Positions 16,817 to 26,572 of a DNA stretch of 64,000 bases are shown in pieces. This DNA is from Neobacillus kokaensis (GTDB lineage: Bacteria; Bacillota; Bacilli; Bacillales; Cytobacillaceae). Position numbers and translations under genes: made by a program. The stretch covers positions 62,001 through 126,000 of the forward strand of contig NZ_BNDS01000014.1 of assembly GCF_014656545.1 (NCBI RefSeq). Reading direction: 5' to 3'. Every line of letters starts with the position of its first letter. Positions within the stretch are counted from its first letter, which is position 1. The notes under the pieces are model-generated. The model was not told the origin of the DNA. It did not search any database and worked only from the letters and a program-made list of their open reading frames with translations.

Positions 16817-18757
16817 ATGAAACTAAAGGTGTCTCTATTTACTATACTTTTTCTGTCCTTTCCCTCTATTATTTTGGGGGCTGAATCCAACCATTCCACC
16901 GATATGGTGATTTCGTTTGACGGTATGCGGCATGACTTTTTAGAAGAATATATGGAACAACAACAGCTGCCGCATTTTAAACAGGTGGTGAGCAGGGGCA
17001 AAATGGCTGACAATATCCGTACAATATTTCCTTCTTTAACGTCTGCCTCCCATGCTGCCATAGCAACCGGTGCTGCATCGGGTGCCACAGGCATGGTAAG
17101 CAATGAACTACATAAGCCGAATAAAAAGTTGACTGATAGCGAAAGTGCCTTCTATTCAGGACTGGACGCTAAACCGCTCTGGTCGGTCGTACGTAAGGAA
17201 GGTAAGAAAACGGCGACTATCCTTTTTCCAGGTTCTAACCCCAAATACGGCCACCAAGCGGATTATTCGATATATTATGGGAACACATTGGCAGAAAGTG
17301 AATTAATTTCGCTTGGATTTAAAAAAAACACCAAAGAACGTCAATCTGCCGTTTTTCCTTTAAAAATAGGAAATGGCCATAATCTGAAGGTGTATGTTAC
17401 GACAGAAACACCTGGAGAGTTTTATCTCTCCTTTGATAGAAACATGCAGAATAAAGAAAAAGTTAGCCTTGATGAGTGGGGTTCTCTTTCATTTCAAACC
17501 CACGATAAAGAGATGGCAGGATTTGCTTTTAAAATTAAAGCGACAAAACCTGACCTTTCCGATGCCAAACTATATAGGACTGCCGTATCTTCCGGAGTTG
17601 TCAAAGGTCCAAAACATTTTAAGGAAGATATCTATAAGCACTTTGGATATTTCCCCATCCAAGAAGATGACAAAGCTTTGGATAAAAAGTGGATAACAAG
17701 AAAGGAATATGAAGAAATTAGTATAAGGTTTGCACAATGGACGACAGATGTTTCCCTGTACATAAAAAAGAAGTACAAGCCAGATCTACTATTTTTCTAT
17801 TATCCACAGATTGATCATGAGTCCCACAAATACCTGCTTTCTGACCCAAGACAGCCAGGTTATACAAGCGATAGGTCCAAACAATACTTAAGCTACATTC
17901 GCTGGTCTTACAAATTGGCTGACGAAATGCTTGGACAAGTTTTAGCAGAAACGGGCCAGGATGATCGTCTTTTCATAGTGTCTGATCATGGAATGGAGCC
18001 AGTTCATTCACGGCTTTCTCCAAATGAAGAATTGGAGAAAAAAGGGCTCTTGGTAAAATACAACAACGGAAAAGTAAATATTAAAAAATCGAAAGCCTTC
18101 GCGGTAGCTAGCGGCTCCATAGCGCACGTTTACATCAATTTGAAAGGCCGGGAAGAAGGCGGCATAGTGGACCAAACCCAATATGACAAAATCCAAAAAG
18201 AGATTGCTGATATTTTCAAAGGTGTAGAAGTAGATGAGAAGAAAATACCGTTAACCACCTTCTTCTCAATCGCCCCCATCCAATTGTGGGGCAAAATAGT
18301 TCATAACAATGAAAAGCTCCCTGGTTCGTTTAATAGCTTTACTAAGACAGCGAAAATGACCTTTTTCCATAAAAAAATCCATCCTTACGACAAAGTCATT
18401 CTAACTGGAACCGATAATAGCTATGAGAAAGGGCAAATCCAACATCCGAACGCGGGTGATATCATCCTCGTCGCCCAAAAGGGATATTATATGGCTCAAG
18501 GCAGCGGTGATGAGGTAATGGAGCCCGGGGATTTAGGGAATCATGGCGGCAATCCCTCAAGAAAAGAGCTGCGCCCTGTATTTTTGGCCGTTGGGAAAGG
18601 GATTAAAAAAGGAACGATCGACACGAAGATTAGCACACTAGACATTGCCCCTACCCTGTACCAGCTAATCGGCATACAGCCTCCCGATTTTGTAGAAGGA
18701 AAAGCTATTGGTGAACTGACAGAAAAAGCGGAAAGAAAAGTCCAACAAAGGGATTGA
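16817..18757 (+). CDS. Secreted alkaline-phosphatase-superfamily phosphodiesterase / nucleotide pyrophosphatase
   Basis: A 646-residue exported enzyme of the type I phosphodiesterase/NPP group. A signal peptide (MKLKVSLFTILFLSF, then PSIILGAES) is followed by the metal-dependent core: first Asp in VISFDGMRHDF, nucleophile Thr in IFPSLTSASHAAIATG, Asp/His in YYPQIDHESH, Asp-His in FIVSDHGMEP, and a last His in LGNHGGNPS. It probably hydrolyses phosphodiester or pyrophosphate substrates outside the membrane; the substrate is unknown. The ATG at 16817 has AGGTGG 8 bp upstream and gives a clean signal peptide, so I prefer it to the GTG at 16805, which overlaps that site. Confidence 0.85.
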   Translation: MKLKVSLFTILFLSFPSIILGAESNHSTDMVISFDGMRHDFLEEYMEQQQLPHFKQVVSRGKMADNIRTIFPSLTSASHAAIATGAASGATGMVSNELHKPNKKLTDSESAFYSGLDAKPLWSVVRKEGKKTATILFPGSNPKYGHQADYSIYYGNTLAESELISLGFKKNTKERQSAVFPLKIGNGHNLKVYVTTETPGEFYLSFDRNMQNKEKVSLDEWGSLSFQTHDKEMAGFAFKIKATKPDLSDAKLYRTAVSSGVVKGPKHFKEDIYKHFGYFPIQEDDKALDKKWITRKEYEEISIRFAQWTTDVSLYIKKKYKPDLLFFYYPQIDHESHKYLLSDPRQPGYTSDRSKQYLSYIRWSYKLADEMLGQVLAETGQDDRLFIVSDHGMEPVHSRLSPNEELEKKGLLVKYNNGKVNIKKSKAFAVASGSIAHVYINLKGREEGGIVDQTQYDKIQKEIADIFKGVEVDEKKIPLTTFFSIAPIQLWGKIVHNNEKLPGSFNSFTKTAKMTFFHKKIHPYDKVILTGTDNSYEKGQIQHPNAGDIILVAQKGYYMAQGSGDEVMEPGDLGNHGGNPSRKELRPVFLAVGKGIKKGTIDTKISTLDIAPTLYQLIGIQPPDFVEGKAIGELTEKAERKVQQRD

Positions 18758-18856
18758 TGAGAAAGAAGTTATGCTAATCCTTCAAAAGAGTATCGCTCAT
18801 TTTTTTCTCTGGCATCAGGAAAGACCCCTTTCAAAATGCTTCAAATGGAAAAATAA

Positions 18857-18897
18857 GAAAGCATCCTCCACTTGTAATCCAGTGGAGGATGCTTTTT
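18857..18897. terminator. Bidirectional terminator between convergent genes
   Basis: AAAGCATCCTCCACT pairs with AGTGGAGGATGCTTT, with TTTTT on the plus strand and A-rich sequence on the other side. It serves both the phosphodiesterase gene and the convergent 1105-residue synthase gene. Confidence 0.9.
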
Positions 18898-18906
18898 ATA
18901 AAATGA

Positions 18907-21900
18907 CTAGACGATTCGTTTCTCCTTTAATCGTGGCTCTACGGTCACAACTCCTGCCCGCTTTAATTTCCCCCAGCCTACCCGGGTTCCTTTTAATGCA
19001 GTAAAAAAGGATTTCCACGTTACCCATAATAATAAGTAGCGGTAAACAATTCTTTGCAGGAACAAGAAAAGGAGCGGTTTAATGCTTAGCTTCTCCATTC
19101 TAAAAGCAACTAAGCAAGCAAGGAAATCAACCAAAAGGTAACTAGCAAAAATAATTAAAGATTTTTGGGTATTCCCTGTCATGATCCCTAATATAAACAA
19201 TAAATCTAAAAGCGGAGCACATAAAGGAACAATAAATTGAAATAAAAGCATATTAGGGAGGGCAATGAATCCCAGTGATTTATGCTTTATTCCCCCAAAC
19301 GCTTTCTTATGCTTCCAAAAACATTGTAAAGTTCCAAAAGTCCATCTGAATCGCTGTTTCAGGAAATCTCTAGTCGTTTTAGGTGCCTCCGTATAGGCAC
19401 ATGCTTGTTCATCAATCACCACTTTATAGCCTTGGCGGAGAATTTTTAATGTCATGTCTGTATCTTCTGCAAGAGTATCATTGGTAAAATAGCCCAGCTC
19501 TTGAACAACCTGTTTACGCCACGCCCCCAAAGCTCCCGGAACGACAGGGACACAATTAAGAGTGGCAAAGCTGCGTTTCTCCAAGTTAAATCCAGTTACA
19601 TACTCAATATGCTGCCAGGCAGTTAACAGGTTTTCCCTGTTCCCAACCCTTACATTTCCAGATACCGCCGCAATATTTTCATCAGCAAAATGCCGAATAA
19701 GCTTTGAAATCGAATCAGGAGGAATAATAGTGTCCGCATCAATGGCAACAAGGATGTCCCCCTTTGCCTTCCTAACGCCTAGATTGATGGCTGTAGCTTT
19801 TCCCCCGTTCTCTTTGTGGAAAAGAAAGACTTTTTTATTCGCTTGGTACTTACGGGATACAACCAAGGAGGTCTGGTCTTTGGAACCATCGTCAACAACA
19901 ATGATCTCTAGGTTTGGATAATCGCTTTTCAAAATCGATTCGATGGTTCTACCTATAACCTTCTCTTCATTGTAGGCCGCAATAATGACACTTACAAACG
20001 GAGCAGACTGCCCTACAGGATGGCTGACATGCTTTTTATGTATAAAAGCTAAAATGCCTAGGATCAAAATGCGCAGGGCTAAAATGAACATCGCACTATA
20101 AAGCAAAAAAGATATAACTTCTTTAAAGTTGGCTAGATTGAACAGCATCACTTTGTAGCTTTGCATAATCGGATTTTCTGCCTTTGTGACAGGAGGCATG
20201 ATTTTACTTTTGCTTTGGCCCATTAAATCGTTGATTGTCACAAATTTATATCCTTTATTCTGTAACACTTCAATAATTTCAGGCAGTGCCTCAACGGTAG
20301 CCTGTCTATCTCCTCCGCCGTCGTGAAGTAAAATAATATCGCCGCTTGATACCTGGCTCAAGACATTCTTAACAATAGCCTCGCTATCACGCAGCTTCCA
20401 GTCCTTTGAATCGATATCATAATTGACAGTGACGTAGCCCATTTGCGTTACATCCTGTAACTTTTGAAAATGCGATGGCAAATACTTTGCCTCCTCATCT
20501 CCATATGGGGACCGATACAACGAGGTCGTATGTCCAGTAATTCCTTGAATGATGCGTTGAGTACTATTTAGCTCAAACTTTATCTGTTTATCAGACATTT
20601 CTATTGTTTTAGGGTGAGAAAACGTATGGTTGCCAATTCCATGGCCATCCTGATAAATTCGTTTCAGAATATCTTGATTGTGGATTGCCTTATTACCTAT
20701 GACAAAGAACGAAGCCTTTACTTGGTGTTGTTTCAGGATCTTCAATATGCTTTCCGTATATTTAGGATCGGGCCCATCATCAAAGGTTAGTGCAATCTCT
20801 TTTTCCCCCGGCTGGCTTAAACGCTCAAATTCGGATGATATTGGGTTAGATATATAGGTTTCACCCGTAATAAAGCCAGAGCCATCAAACCGAAGGCTGC
20901 GTTCCCCCTCTTTCCAACTCTTTTTCGCTCGGAAAATCTCCCCTTTTCCTGTGCTGTAAATATTTCCTCCATTCTTGACGGTAAGTAATTCCTCCGTTTT
21001 ATGCCCTTTGAGAATATCCCAAACAGATGGATCCTCCGACCCTAGCCTCCAGAGTGCAATTCCCTGCGCTCCAGCTTCAGTAGACATTTTCAATTGGTTG
21101 TAGAAGGTTGCACTATCTAGGAACCATAATTCATGTACTTTGTTGTTCTCCGTATATTTAAGGTAAGGAGTTTGGCTCATATCGTCCCATTGGATATTCA
21201 AGTTTGCTTTTTCAGCGAGTCTTGTGACGTCATCAAAGGAAACGACTTCTCCCGGCTGCTGGCTTTCCCACTCCCAGTCGTATCCATAATTCCCAAGCCC
21301 AACAATAAGCTTTTCCTTAGATAATTTTGATAGAGTCTCTTTAAACCAGGAGGATGAAGCAATGGTGCCAGGGTTGTTCACATTCTCATCGTATGCCATC
21401 ACAATCATCTGATCAACATACTTTTCCAGTTCTTTATAATCAAACGCCTCATTAGCAGCCTGTACAGCAATGGATACAGAGAGGCCGTCAGCATGGAAAA
21501 CCGTATCAAGCTCCTTTAAAAACTGGGGCAATAAATCCCGGTCGTTCTTGTTTAGATTCTCAAAGTCAATATTGATCCCGTCAAAGCCCTGCTTTTTTAT
21601 TAGTTCATGCAGTTTTTTAATTAATTTCGCTTGTTCTTCAGGAGAATTTAACAGTTGATGCACTGTCTCCTGATTCCACTTGCCATCCTGTATGTTGTGA
21701 ATTAACGGTACAATCTTCACATTATTCTTTTTAGCGAGCTCTACTATTTCCGGCTGAATATTGCTTTCAAGCTCCAGGTCTTCATTTAAACTCAACCATT
21801 GCGGGATTAGAACATCGATTGTATCAATATTTTTCCTGAGCGATAGCTCACTGTTGCTGTCCCAATTGACATAGAATGCGTATACATCATCCTTATAGGC

Positions 21901-22224
21901 AATTTTCTGTTTAAGATAATCCCCATTCGTATCGGTATTTACAGTTGCATTCTGATGGGAAGTCATGGTTGCAGATGAACGGATGTGTGAAAATTCATTA
22001 TTTTCTTTTGTCTCCAATGTGGGGAGATGGGGATTAGCATAAAGACCCAGCCCCCCAAAAAAGATCATCAGAAAGAATAGAACAACTAGAAGGGCCGAAA
22101 GAATGATAAGTATATTCCACCGCTTGCTCGATTCACTCTTAAAAATAAAATCTTTTTGACCTGGCTCAGATCCCAAATGTGTTTTTTTATTTTTACCTTC
22201 ATTCCGGAAAATCCTTTTTTTCAT
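18907..22224 (-). CDS. Trifunctional GH18 hydrolase - polysaccharide deacetylase - GT2 synthase fusion
   Basis: A 1105-residue membrane protein. Domains in order: cytoplasmic basic tail and TM helix (37-60); GH18/YaaH-like domain (about 110-410) with catalytic DGINIDFE at 215-222; NodB deacetylase (about 490-690) with TFDDGPD, GNHTFSHP, YRSPYGDE and LLHDGG; a TM pair; and a GT2 processive transferase (about 750-1000) with VSVIIAAYNEE, VVDDGSKD, DADT, AEDTDMTL and the QRFRW signature, followed by several TM helices. All three active sites look intact. The set of activities parallels PgaB plus PgaC, so synthesis, deacetylation and trimming of a poly-N-acetylglucosamine-like exopolysaccharide is the likely role. 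It stands alone, convergent with the phosphodiesterase gene. Confidence 0.88.
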   Translation of the reverse strand: MKKRIFRNEGKNKKTHLGSEPGQKDFIFKSESSKRWNILIILSALLVVLFFLMIFFGGLGLYANPHLPTLETKENNEFSHIRSSATMTSHQNATVNTDTNGDYLKQKIAYKDDVYAFYVNWDSNSELSLRKNIDTIDVLIPQWLSLNEDLELESNIQPEIVELAKKNNVKIVPLIHNIQDGKWNQETVHQLLNSPEEQAKLIKKLHELIKKQGFDGINIDFENLNKNDRDLLPQFLKELDTVFHADGLSVSIAVQAANEAFDYKELEKYVDQMIVMAYDENVNNPGTIASSSWFKETLSKLSKEKLIVGLGNYGYDWEWESQQPGEVVSFDDVTRLAEKANLNIQWDDMSQTPYLKYTENNKVHELWFLDSATFYNQLKMSTEAGAQGIALWRLGSEDPSVWDILKGHKTEELLTVKNGGNIYSTGKGEIFRAKKSWKEGERSLRFDGSGFITGETYISNPISSEFERLSQPGEKEIALTFDDGPDPKYTESILKILKQHQVKASFFVIGNKAIHNQDILKRIYQDGHGIGNHTFSHPKTIEMSDKQIKFELNSTQRIIQGITGHTTSLYRSPYGDEEAKYLPSHFQKLQDVTQMGYVTVNYDIDSKDWKLRDSEAIVKNVLSQVSSGDIILLHDGGGDRQATVEALPEIIEVLQNKGYKFVTINDLMGQSKSKIMPPVTKAENPIMQSYKVMLFNLANFKEVISFLLYSAMFILALRILILGILAFIHKKHVSHPVGQSAPFVSVIIAAYNEEKVIGRTIESILKSDYPNLEIIVVDDGSKDQTSLVVSRKYQANKKVFLFHKENGGKATAINLGVRKAKGDILVAIDADTIIPPDSISKLIRHFADENIAAVSGNVRVGNRENLLTAWQHIEYVTGFNLEKRSFATLNCVPVVPGALGAWRKQVVQELGYFTNDTLAEDTDMTLKILRQGYKVVIDEQACAYTEAPKTTRDFLKQRFRWTFGTLQCFWKHKKAFGGIKHKSLGFIALPNMLLFQFIVPLCAPLLDLLFILGIMTGNTQKSLIIFASYLLVDFLACLVAFRMEKLSIKPLLFLFLQRIVYRYLLLWVTWKSFFTALKGTRVGWGKLKRAGVVTVEPRLKEKRIV

Positions 22225-22804
22225 TTTTAATACCTACCTCAAATCATTATTTATCCTTACATTCGAAAAATCTCCAAGGATCTACCTATTCTCTATTTAA
22301 GAACAGTGTATTGTTCATAGTTTCACAATAGCTAGGTATTTCAAATTTGAATGGAAACTGTAGATATCAAAAGCCGTAAATTCTACCAGTCTTCCAATCC
22401 ATTAATAAGAGTAACAAATGGATCTATAAGAAAAAATAAGCTGATTTATCCAATTTTCATGGACATCAACCACTTCTAGCAAAACAATTACCTACTTACC
22501 AATATACCTAGTTCCTTAGCTCTATTTTTCTCTTTGTAATATTCCTTTTTATTGTTTAACCAAAGAATTTCAAGTGGGATCCAGTTACTATTTCAGTAAT
22601 ATAACGATTCTTAATATTTTCGCAATAAATTTTTAATATGGCAGAAACGTTTTGTTAATAAAAAAAGGGCCCTCTCGCCTAGGTACATTAATCTATTTAA
22701 GAAGAATTACTGGCGTTTTGTCGTTTCTCTAGTTATTTTGTCGAATACCGATATATTTTTTTGATGCTAAAATAAAACGAGATTACTGCAAAGGAAGTGT
22801 TTGA
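22225..22804. other. 580-bp intergenic region between two divergent envelope genes
   Basis: AT-rich stretch between the divergent synthase (minus) and LCP (plus) genes. It must contain both promoters. I see no convincing ORF, RNA gene or strong hairpin. The AT-rich part near 22740-22775 could hold the LCP promoter. Confidence 0.4.
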
Positions 22805-23740
22805 ATGGAACAGGAACACACATCTCCAACACCTAAAAAAAGGAAGCTGGGCTTTAAAATTACACTTGGAGTCATTTTCCTTCTTATTATAGGAGCTTGC
22901 GCATACGGATTTTCCGTATATCACTCTGTTGCCGGCACACTCAAAAAAACACATGAACCACTAAAACGTTCAGCATCTGAGCAGCGTGTTATTAATTTGG
23001 CAGCAGGAGATCCCATCTCTGTTTTATTATTTGGGGTGGATCAGCGTGACGGAGACCGCGGGCGTCCAGACTCGTTAATTCTATTAACGGCAAATCCAGG
23101 AGATAAATCTATTAAAATGGTAAGCATTCCTCGTGATACATACACCGAAATTATCGGCAAGGGAATAAAGGATAAAATCAATCATTCGTATACATATGGC
23201 GGAGTTGACATGACCATTAAAACCGTTGAAAATTTCCTAGGTGTCCCGATTGACTACTTTGTGGAAGTAAATATGGATGGTTTTAAGGATCTTGTAGATG
23301 CTGTCGGCGGTGTGACCGTCAATAACACCCTGAACTTTTCTTATGAAGGGACAGATTTTCCTATTGGTAAAATGGAATTGAATGGTGAAGAAGCCCTAAA
23401 GTATTCTCGTATGCGTGCTTTTGACCCGCAGGGTGACTTAGGGAGACAAGAACGCCAACGTAAAATTATTAAAGCTTTTATAAAAGAAGCAGTACAAATC
23501 GAAACCCTAACAAACTATGGAAATATATTGGAGGTAATTGGCAAGAATGTAAAAACAAATTTAACGTTTGAGGAAATAAAAGACATTCAGAAATACTATT
23601 CCCAAACACGTCACAGCCTTGAACAAATCCACATAAATGGCAACGGCAAGGAAGTAAAGGGTGTCTATTACTACATTGTGCCTGAGAAAGAACGGACAAA
23701 GCTGTCTAAGATGGTTAAAAAACACTTGGATATTCAGTAG
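22805..23740 (+). CDS. LCP family (LytR-CpsA-Psr) cell-wall polymer ligase
   Basis: A 311-residue type II membrane protein with a short cytoplasmic tail, one TM helix (about 19-41) and an extracellular LCP domain (about 75-225). Signature segments are VLLFGVDQRDGDRGRPDSLIL, with the Asp/Arg pair for metal and pyrophosphate binding, VSIPRDTY, and the Arg-rich YSRMRAFDPQGDLGRQERQR. LCP enzymes attach teichoic acids or capsular glycans from lipid-linked precursors to peptidoglycan. The start follows AAAGGAAG. Bacillus has several paralogues (TagT/U/V), so I give no specific symbol. Confidence 0.9.
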   Translation: MEQEHTSPTPKKRKLGFKITLGVIFLLIIGACAYGFSVYHSVAGTLKKTHEPLKRSASEQRVINLAAGDPISVLLFGVDQRDGDRGRPDSLILLTANPGDKSIKMVSIPRDTYTEIIGKGIKDKINHSYTYGGVDMTIKTVENFLGVPIDYFVEVNMDGFKDLVDAVGGVTVNNTLNFSYEGTDFPIGKMELNGEEALKYSRMRAFDPQGDLGRQERQRKIIKAFIKEAVQIETLTNYGNILEVIGKNVKTNLTFEEIKDIQKYYSQTRHSLEQIHINGNGKEVKGVYYYIVPEKERTKLSKMVKKHLDIQ

Positions 23741-23749
23741 TCTCCGTTA

Positions 23750-23820
23750 AATCAAGAGTTTCTAAACCTTATTACATCATGCCGCCTTTATGATGAGAGC
23801 GTGTAATATCTTTAACGATG
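23750..23820. repeat. groL-3'-end-like attachment-site repeat, copy A
   Basis: It contains TTATTACATCATGCCGCC (23769-23786), which on the minus strand reads Gly-Gly-Met-Met-stop-stop like the end of groL, followed by a 32-bp tail with TGTAATATCTTTAACG. Core and tail recur at 32067-32116 with equal spacing, and a tail-like copy occurs at 43347. Probable integration scar. The rest of 23741-24186 holds a terminator and no gene. Confidence 0.55.
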
Positions 23821-24023
23821 TGTGGAAAGGGTACGGTATATCGGATTCAGCAGAATCTGGTGTGTATCATCTTGTACCGGGAATTTACCGTTCTCATAAA
23901 TGATACAGAGTCATTTGTGGTCTTAAAGTAAGTAAAGTGTCTGTTGTCAAACTGTTATTTTCCATTAACTAAACTGTAAACAAACTATGGTATGTTAGAT
24001 ACACCAAGGTTTTCTCCAGCAAA

Positions 24024-24065
24024 TAGCCGGCAATCCTTTATTTAATAGGAAAGTCGGCCTTTTTA
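24024..24065 (+). terminator. Rho-independent terminator-like hairpin
   Basis: AGCCGGC..TCCT pairs with AGGA..GTCGGCCT (one G-U) and is followed by TTTTT on the plus strand. It lies about 290 bp past the LCP stop and 120 bp before the next small gene, so it may end a leader or a longer LCP transcript. Confidence 0.6.
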
Positions 24066-24186
24066 GTTTCAAAGGCAAGAGCAGTTTCCATGATTAAGCC
24101 ATAAAGAAGAGGTAAATCAACTTAAGCTTAAAATTATTTACATTTAGAAATAGATATTATTCAAAGAAAAGGGGAAGAGGATAGAG

Positions 24187-24366
24187 ATGATGGACAAAGA
24201 ATGTAATTGTACTCTTTATGGAATTAATAAAGATGTTTTGAAACATTTGGAACAAAAAAGAAGGGGAATAATTACAAACATTTCGGATTTACCTCCTTTA
24301 AAAAAAGAAATCATAATTAAAAACATCGATGAATTAATTTTATTAGTAAATAAAGCCCATCAATAG
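24187..24366 (+). CDS. Small hypothetical protein, 59 residues
   Basis: An ATG-initiated frame with a good AAGGGGAAGAGG site, coding for a 59-residue soluble protein (MMDKECNCTLYGINKDVL, then KHLEQKRRGIITN, ending LILLVNKAHQ). It looks mostly helical, with two early cysteines (CNC). I do not recognise a family. It precedes the acyltransferase gene by 76 bp in the same direction and may be co-transcribed. A second ATG one codon in could be the true start. Confidence 0.5.
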   Translation: MMDKECNCTLYGINKDVLKHLEQKRRGIITNISDLPPLKKEIIIKNIDELILLVNKAHQ

Positions 24367-24442
24367 TTTTTTATCTACTATATCTTAACCCATTCAAACC
24401 ATAGCAATCAGAAAATATACATCTTAGATTGGAGGATTCTAG

Positions 24443-25498
24443 TTGAGAAATAGGGTGATTTACGCTGATATATTAAGGGTATTTGCAACATTTGCTGTGA
24501 TGATTATACATGTTAGTGCCACTAATTTTGGAGAATTAAAGCCTTCTTCCTACGAGTGGAATATTTTAAACTTTTACGATTCATTAGCAAGATGGTGCGT
24601 TCCTGTGTTTGCCATGTTAAGCGGGATGTTCTTTTTAAATCCAAATAAACCGATTAGCATGAAAAAGCTTTATACGAAATCAATCTTTCGAGTTCTACTT
24701 GCGCTTTTTTTCTGGGGATTTATTTATGAATTGTATAAAAGGATATTAGAGCAGGCACCATTGAACATTCATTTTTTTAAAGACGCGGTAATAAGTATTT
24801 TTCAAGGAGACACACACTATCATTTATGGTTTTTATATATGATTTTGGGATTGTACATTGTTACCCCCATTTTTAGAATATTTATAAAAGCTGCCAGGAA
24901 AAAAGATATAGAATATTTTCTAGTGATTGGGTTTCTCTTTTCAAGTTTTTTACCAACCTTGGAATACTTTTATCCATTTAACTATCTCGTACCTTTTCTC
25001 ATAAACTTTGATGTTAATTTAGCATTGGGCTGGGCGGTTTACTATATAATGGGCTATTACCTATCACAGTACGGCGTAAATGGAAAACTGAAAAAGGGAA
25101 TATATATACTGGGCATATTGGGTGTTCTTATAACGATTGTAGGGAATAGCTTCCTTTCCATCGAAAAAGGCTCGCCTGATAACTTTTTATATTATTATTT
25201 AAGAGTAAATGTATTTTTTACTACCATTGCTTTATTTTTATTTATGGAAGATTTCTTTAGAAATAGGAATTTAAACAACATCAGCCTATCCATTATCTCC
25301 ATTATTTCTAAATATAGCTTTGGTATGTATTTAATTCATGACATGGTGCGTACTTTAATAATGAATGCCGGATTTGACAACCTTTCATTTAATCCTATTA
25401 TTTCTGTTCCGATCCTCGCTTTGTGCATATTTATTATTAGTTTCTTGGCAACTTCATTTATTAGAAAAATTCCTTATTTAGGGGAAAGAATTACTTAA
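24443..25498 (+). CDS. Membrane acyltransferase family protein (OafA/WecH/IcaC-like)
   Basis: A 351-residue integral membrane acyltransferase with about 10 TM helices. The family's start is clear: YADILRVFATFAVMIIHVSA, with the conserved His in TM1, then an Arg/Trp-rich loop (DSLARWCVPVFAMLSGMFF) and the HLWFLYMILGLYIVTPIF segment. Members O-acetylate or O-succinylate surface polysaccharides or glycolipids. Start is TTG at 24443, decided by GGAGG 9 bp upstream. A glycan target made by the nearby GH18-deacetylase-GT2 protein is possible but only inferred. Confidence 0.88.
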   Translation: MRNRVIYADILRVFATFAVMIIHVSATNFGELKPSSYEWNILNFYDSLARWCVPVFAMLSGMFFLNPNKPISMKKLYTKSIFRVLLALFFWGFIYELYKRILEQAPLNIHFFKDAVISIFQGDTHYHLWFLYMILGLYIVTPIFRIFIKAARKKDIEYFLVIGFLFSSFLPTLEYFYPFNYLVPFLINFDVNLALGWAVYYIMGYYLSQYGVNGKLKKGIYILGILGVLITIVGNSFLSIEKGSPDNFLYYYLRVNVFFTTIALFLFMEDFFRNRNLNNISLSIISIISKYSFGMYLIHDMVRTLIMNAGFDNLSFNPIISVPILALCIFIISFLATSFIRKIPYLGERIT

Positions 25499-25571
25499 AA
25501 AACGCATAACTTTAGGTTCTAGTCTTATGAGGGCGTCATCGATTCAATAAGTTTCTATGTTTGTAAAGGTT

Positions 25572-25772
25572 TTATACAAGGATAGGAACTTTTTTGTTTC
25601 GATGCTTTTCATTCGTATGTACCACCAAATGAGATTGATAAACAATTTCCCCCCTATCAGGTAAACTTATCAGGTACAGCTGGATCATTAAAATTATCCG
25701 TGAACTATTAGCTTCTCCACCATCCCAAGAAAGCGTCCATAACCCCATGGGGACCTGAGACATTTCTCTCAA
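25572..25772 (-). CDS. Short frame overlapping the response regulator stop, 66 residues, uncertain
   Basis: TTG-initiated frame overlapping the response regulator stop (TTGA) and coding for 66 residues with no recognisable domain (MREMSQVPMGLWTLSWDGG...). Coupling to the upstream gene is the only support. It could be a remnant of a truncated partner gene or chance. Confidence 0.2.
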   Translation of the reverse strand: MREMSQVPMGLWTLSWDGGEANSSRIILMIQLYLISLPDRGEIVYQSHLVVHTNEKHRNKKVPILV

Positions 25773-26470
25773 CCTTCAGTTGTAAACTTATATCCAATTC
25801 CTCTTAACGTCACGATAAAAGGATAATCTGTATACTTTGCAATTTTTTCTCTTAGATTTTTGATATGGACATCTACTGTTCGTTCGTTGATTACCTTTTC
25901 ATTCTTTTTATAAATGGTATTAATGATTTGTTCCCTTGAGAAAATTTGATCTGGGTGGGTCATAAATAGATATAGTAAGCTGTATTCGAAATAAGTTAAT
26001 TCAAGTACCTCATCGTGAAATTTCACGATTCCTTTTAATGGTTTAATTGTTAACCCTTTATAGCTTAGTTTACTGCAGCGATTGGCGGTTCTTCGTAAAA
26101 CCGTTTCAATTCTAACCGACAATTCCTCTACATTATATGGTTTACCGATGTAGTCATCGGCCCCTTGTTTCAATCCTATGATTCTATCCTGTTCCGTATT
26201 ATTAGAAGATACAATGATGATTGGTACGTTACTGTCTAGATCATAACGCATCCAGGAGCACACTTCGAGTCCATCCATATCAGGAAGCGATGTTTCTAGA
26301 AGTACAAAACAAGGGTCGTGTTTTAAGTACAATTCACGAGCCGTTTGTCCATTAGCAGCTTCCAATATTTCGAAACCTTGCCTAGTCAGATGAAATCTTA
26401 ATACCGCTCTATTTTCACTATTGCTATCTATAATTAATATGGTTTTACCTCTTAATTTTTTATCTTCCAA
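25769..26470 (-). CDS. OmpR/PhoB-family response regulator with degenerate receiver
   Basis: A 233-residue protein: receiver domain (about 9-125) and winged-helix output domain (about 140-230; EQIINTIY, then NERTVDVHIKNLREKI). The receiver lacks key residues. The phosphoacceptor Asp of the usual LLD..LPDMDG is Glu here (LLETSLPDMDG), and one of the two early acidic residues is missing (IIDSNSEN). The conserved Lys (GKPYN) remains. No histidine kinase gene is nearby. Start is TTG at 26470 with AAGGGG upstream. It may be permanently active or controlled without phosphorylation; that is inference. The neighbouring cytochrome gene is a possible target. Confidence 0.88.
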   Translation of the reverse strand: MEDKKLRGKTILIIDSNSENRAVLRFHLTRQGFEILEAANGQTARELYLKHDPCFVLLETSLPDMDGLEVCSWMRYDLDSNVPIIIVSSNNTEQDRIIGLKQGADDYIGKPYNVEELSVRIETVLRRTANRCSKLSYKGLTIKPLKGIVKFHDEVLELTYFEYSLLYLFMTHPDQIFSREQIINTIYKKNEKVINERTVDVHIKNLREKIAKYTDYPFIVTLRGIGYKFTTEG

Positions 26471-26539
26471 CTTTTTCAGCCCCTTGCCTCTATTATAATG
26501 ATAGAAAAGAGTTTCACAAAAGGTTGTGTTTTATTATAG

Positions 26540-26566
26540 AAAAACGACCCGCTGTTAACGGGTCAT
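26540..26566 (-). terminator. Terminator of the cytochrome c gene
   Basis: GACCCG / CGGGTC stem with a 7-base loop just past the cytochrome stop. The minus strand continues GTTTTTCTAT. Confidence 0.75.
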
Positions 26567-26572
26567 TTTCTA

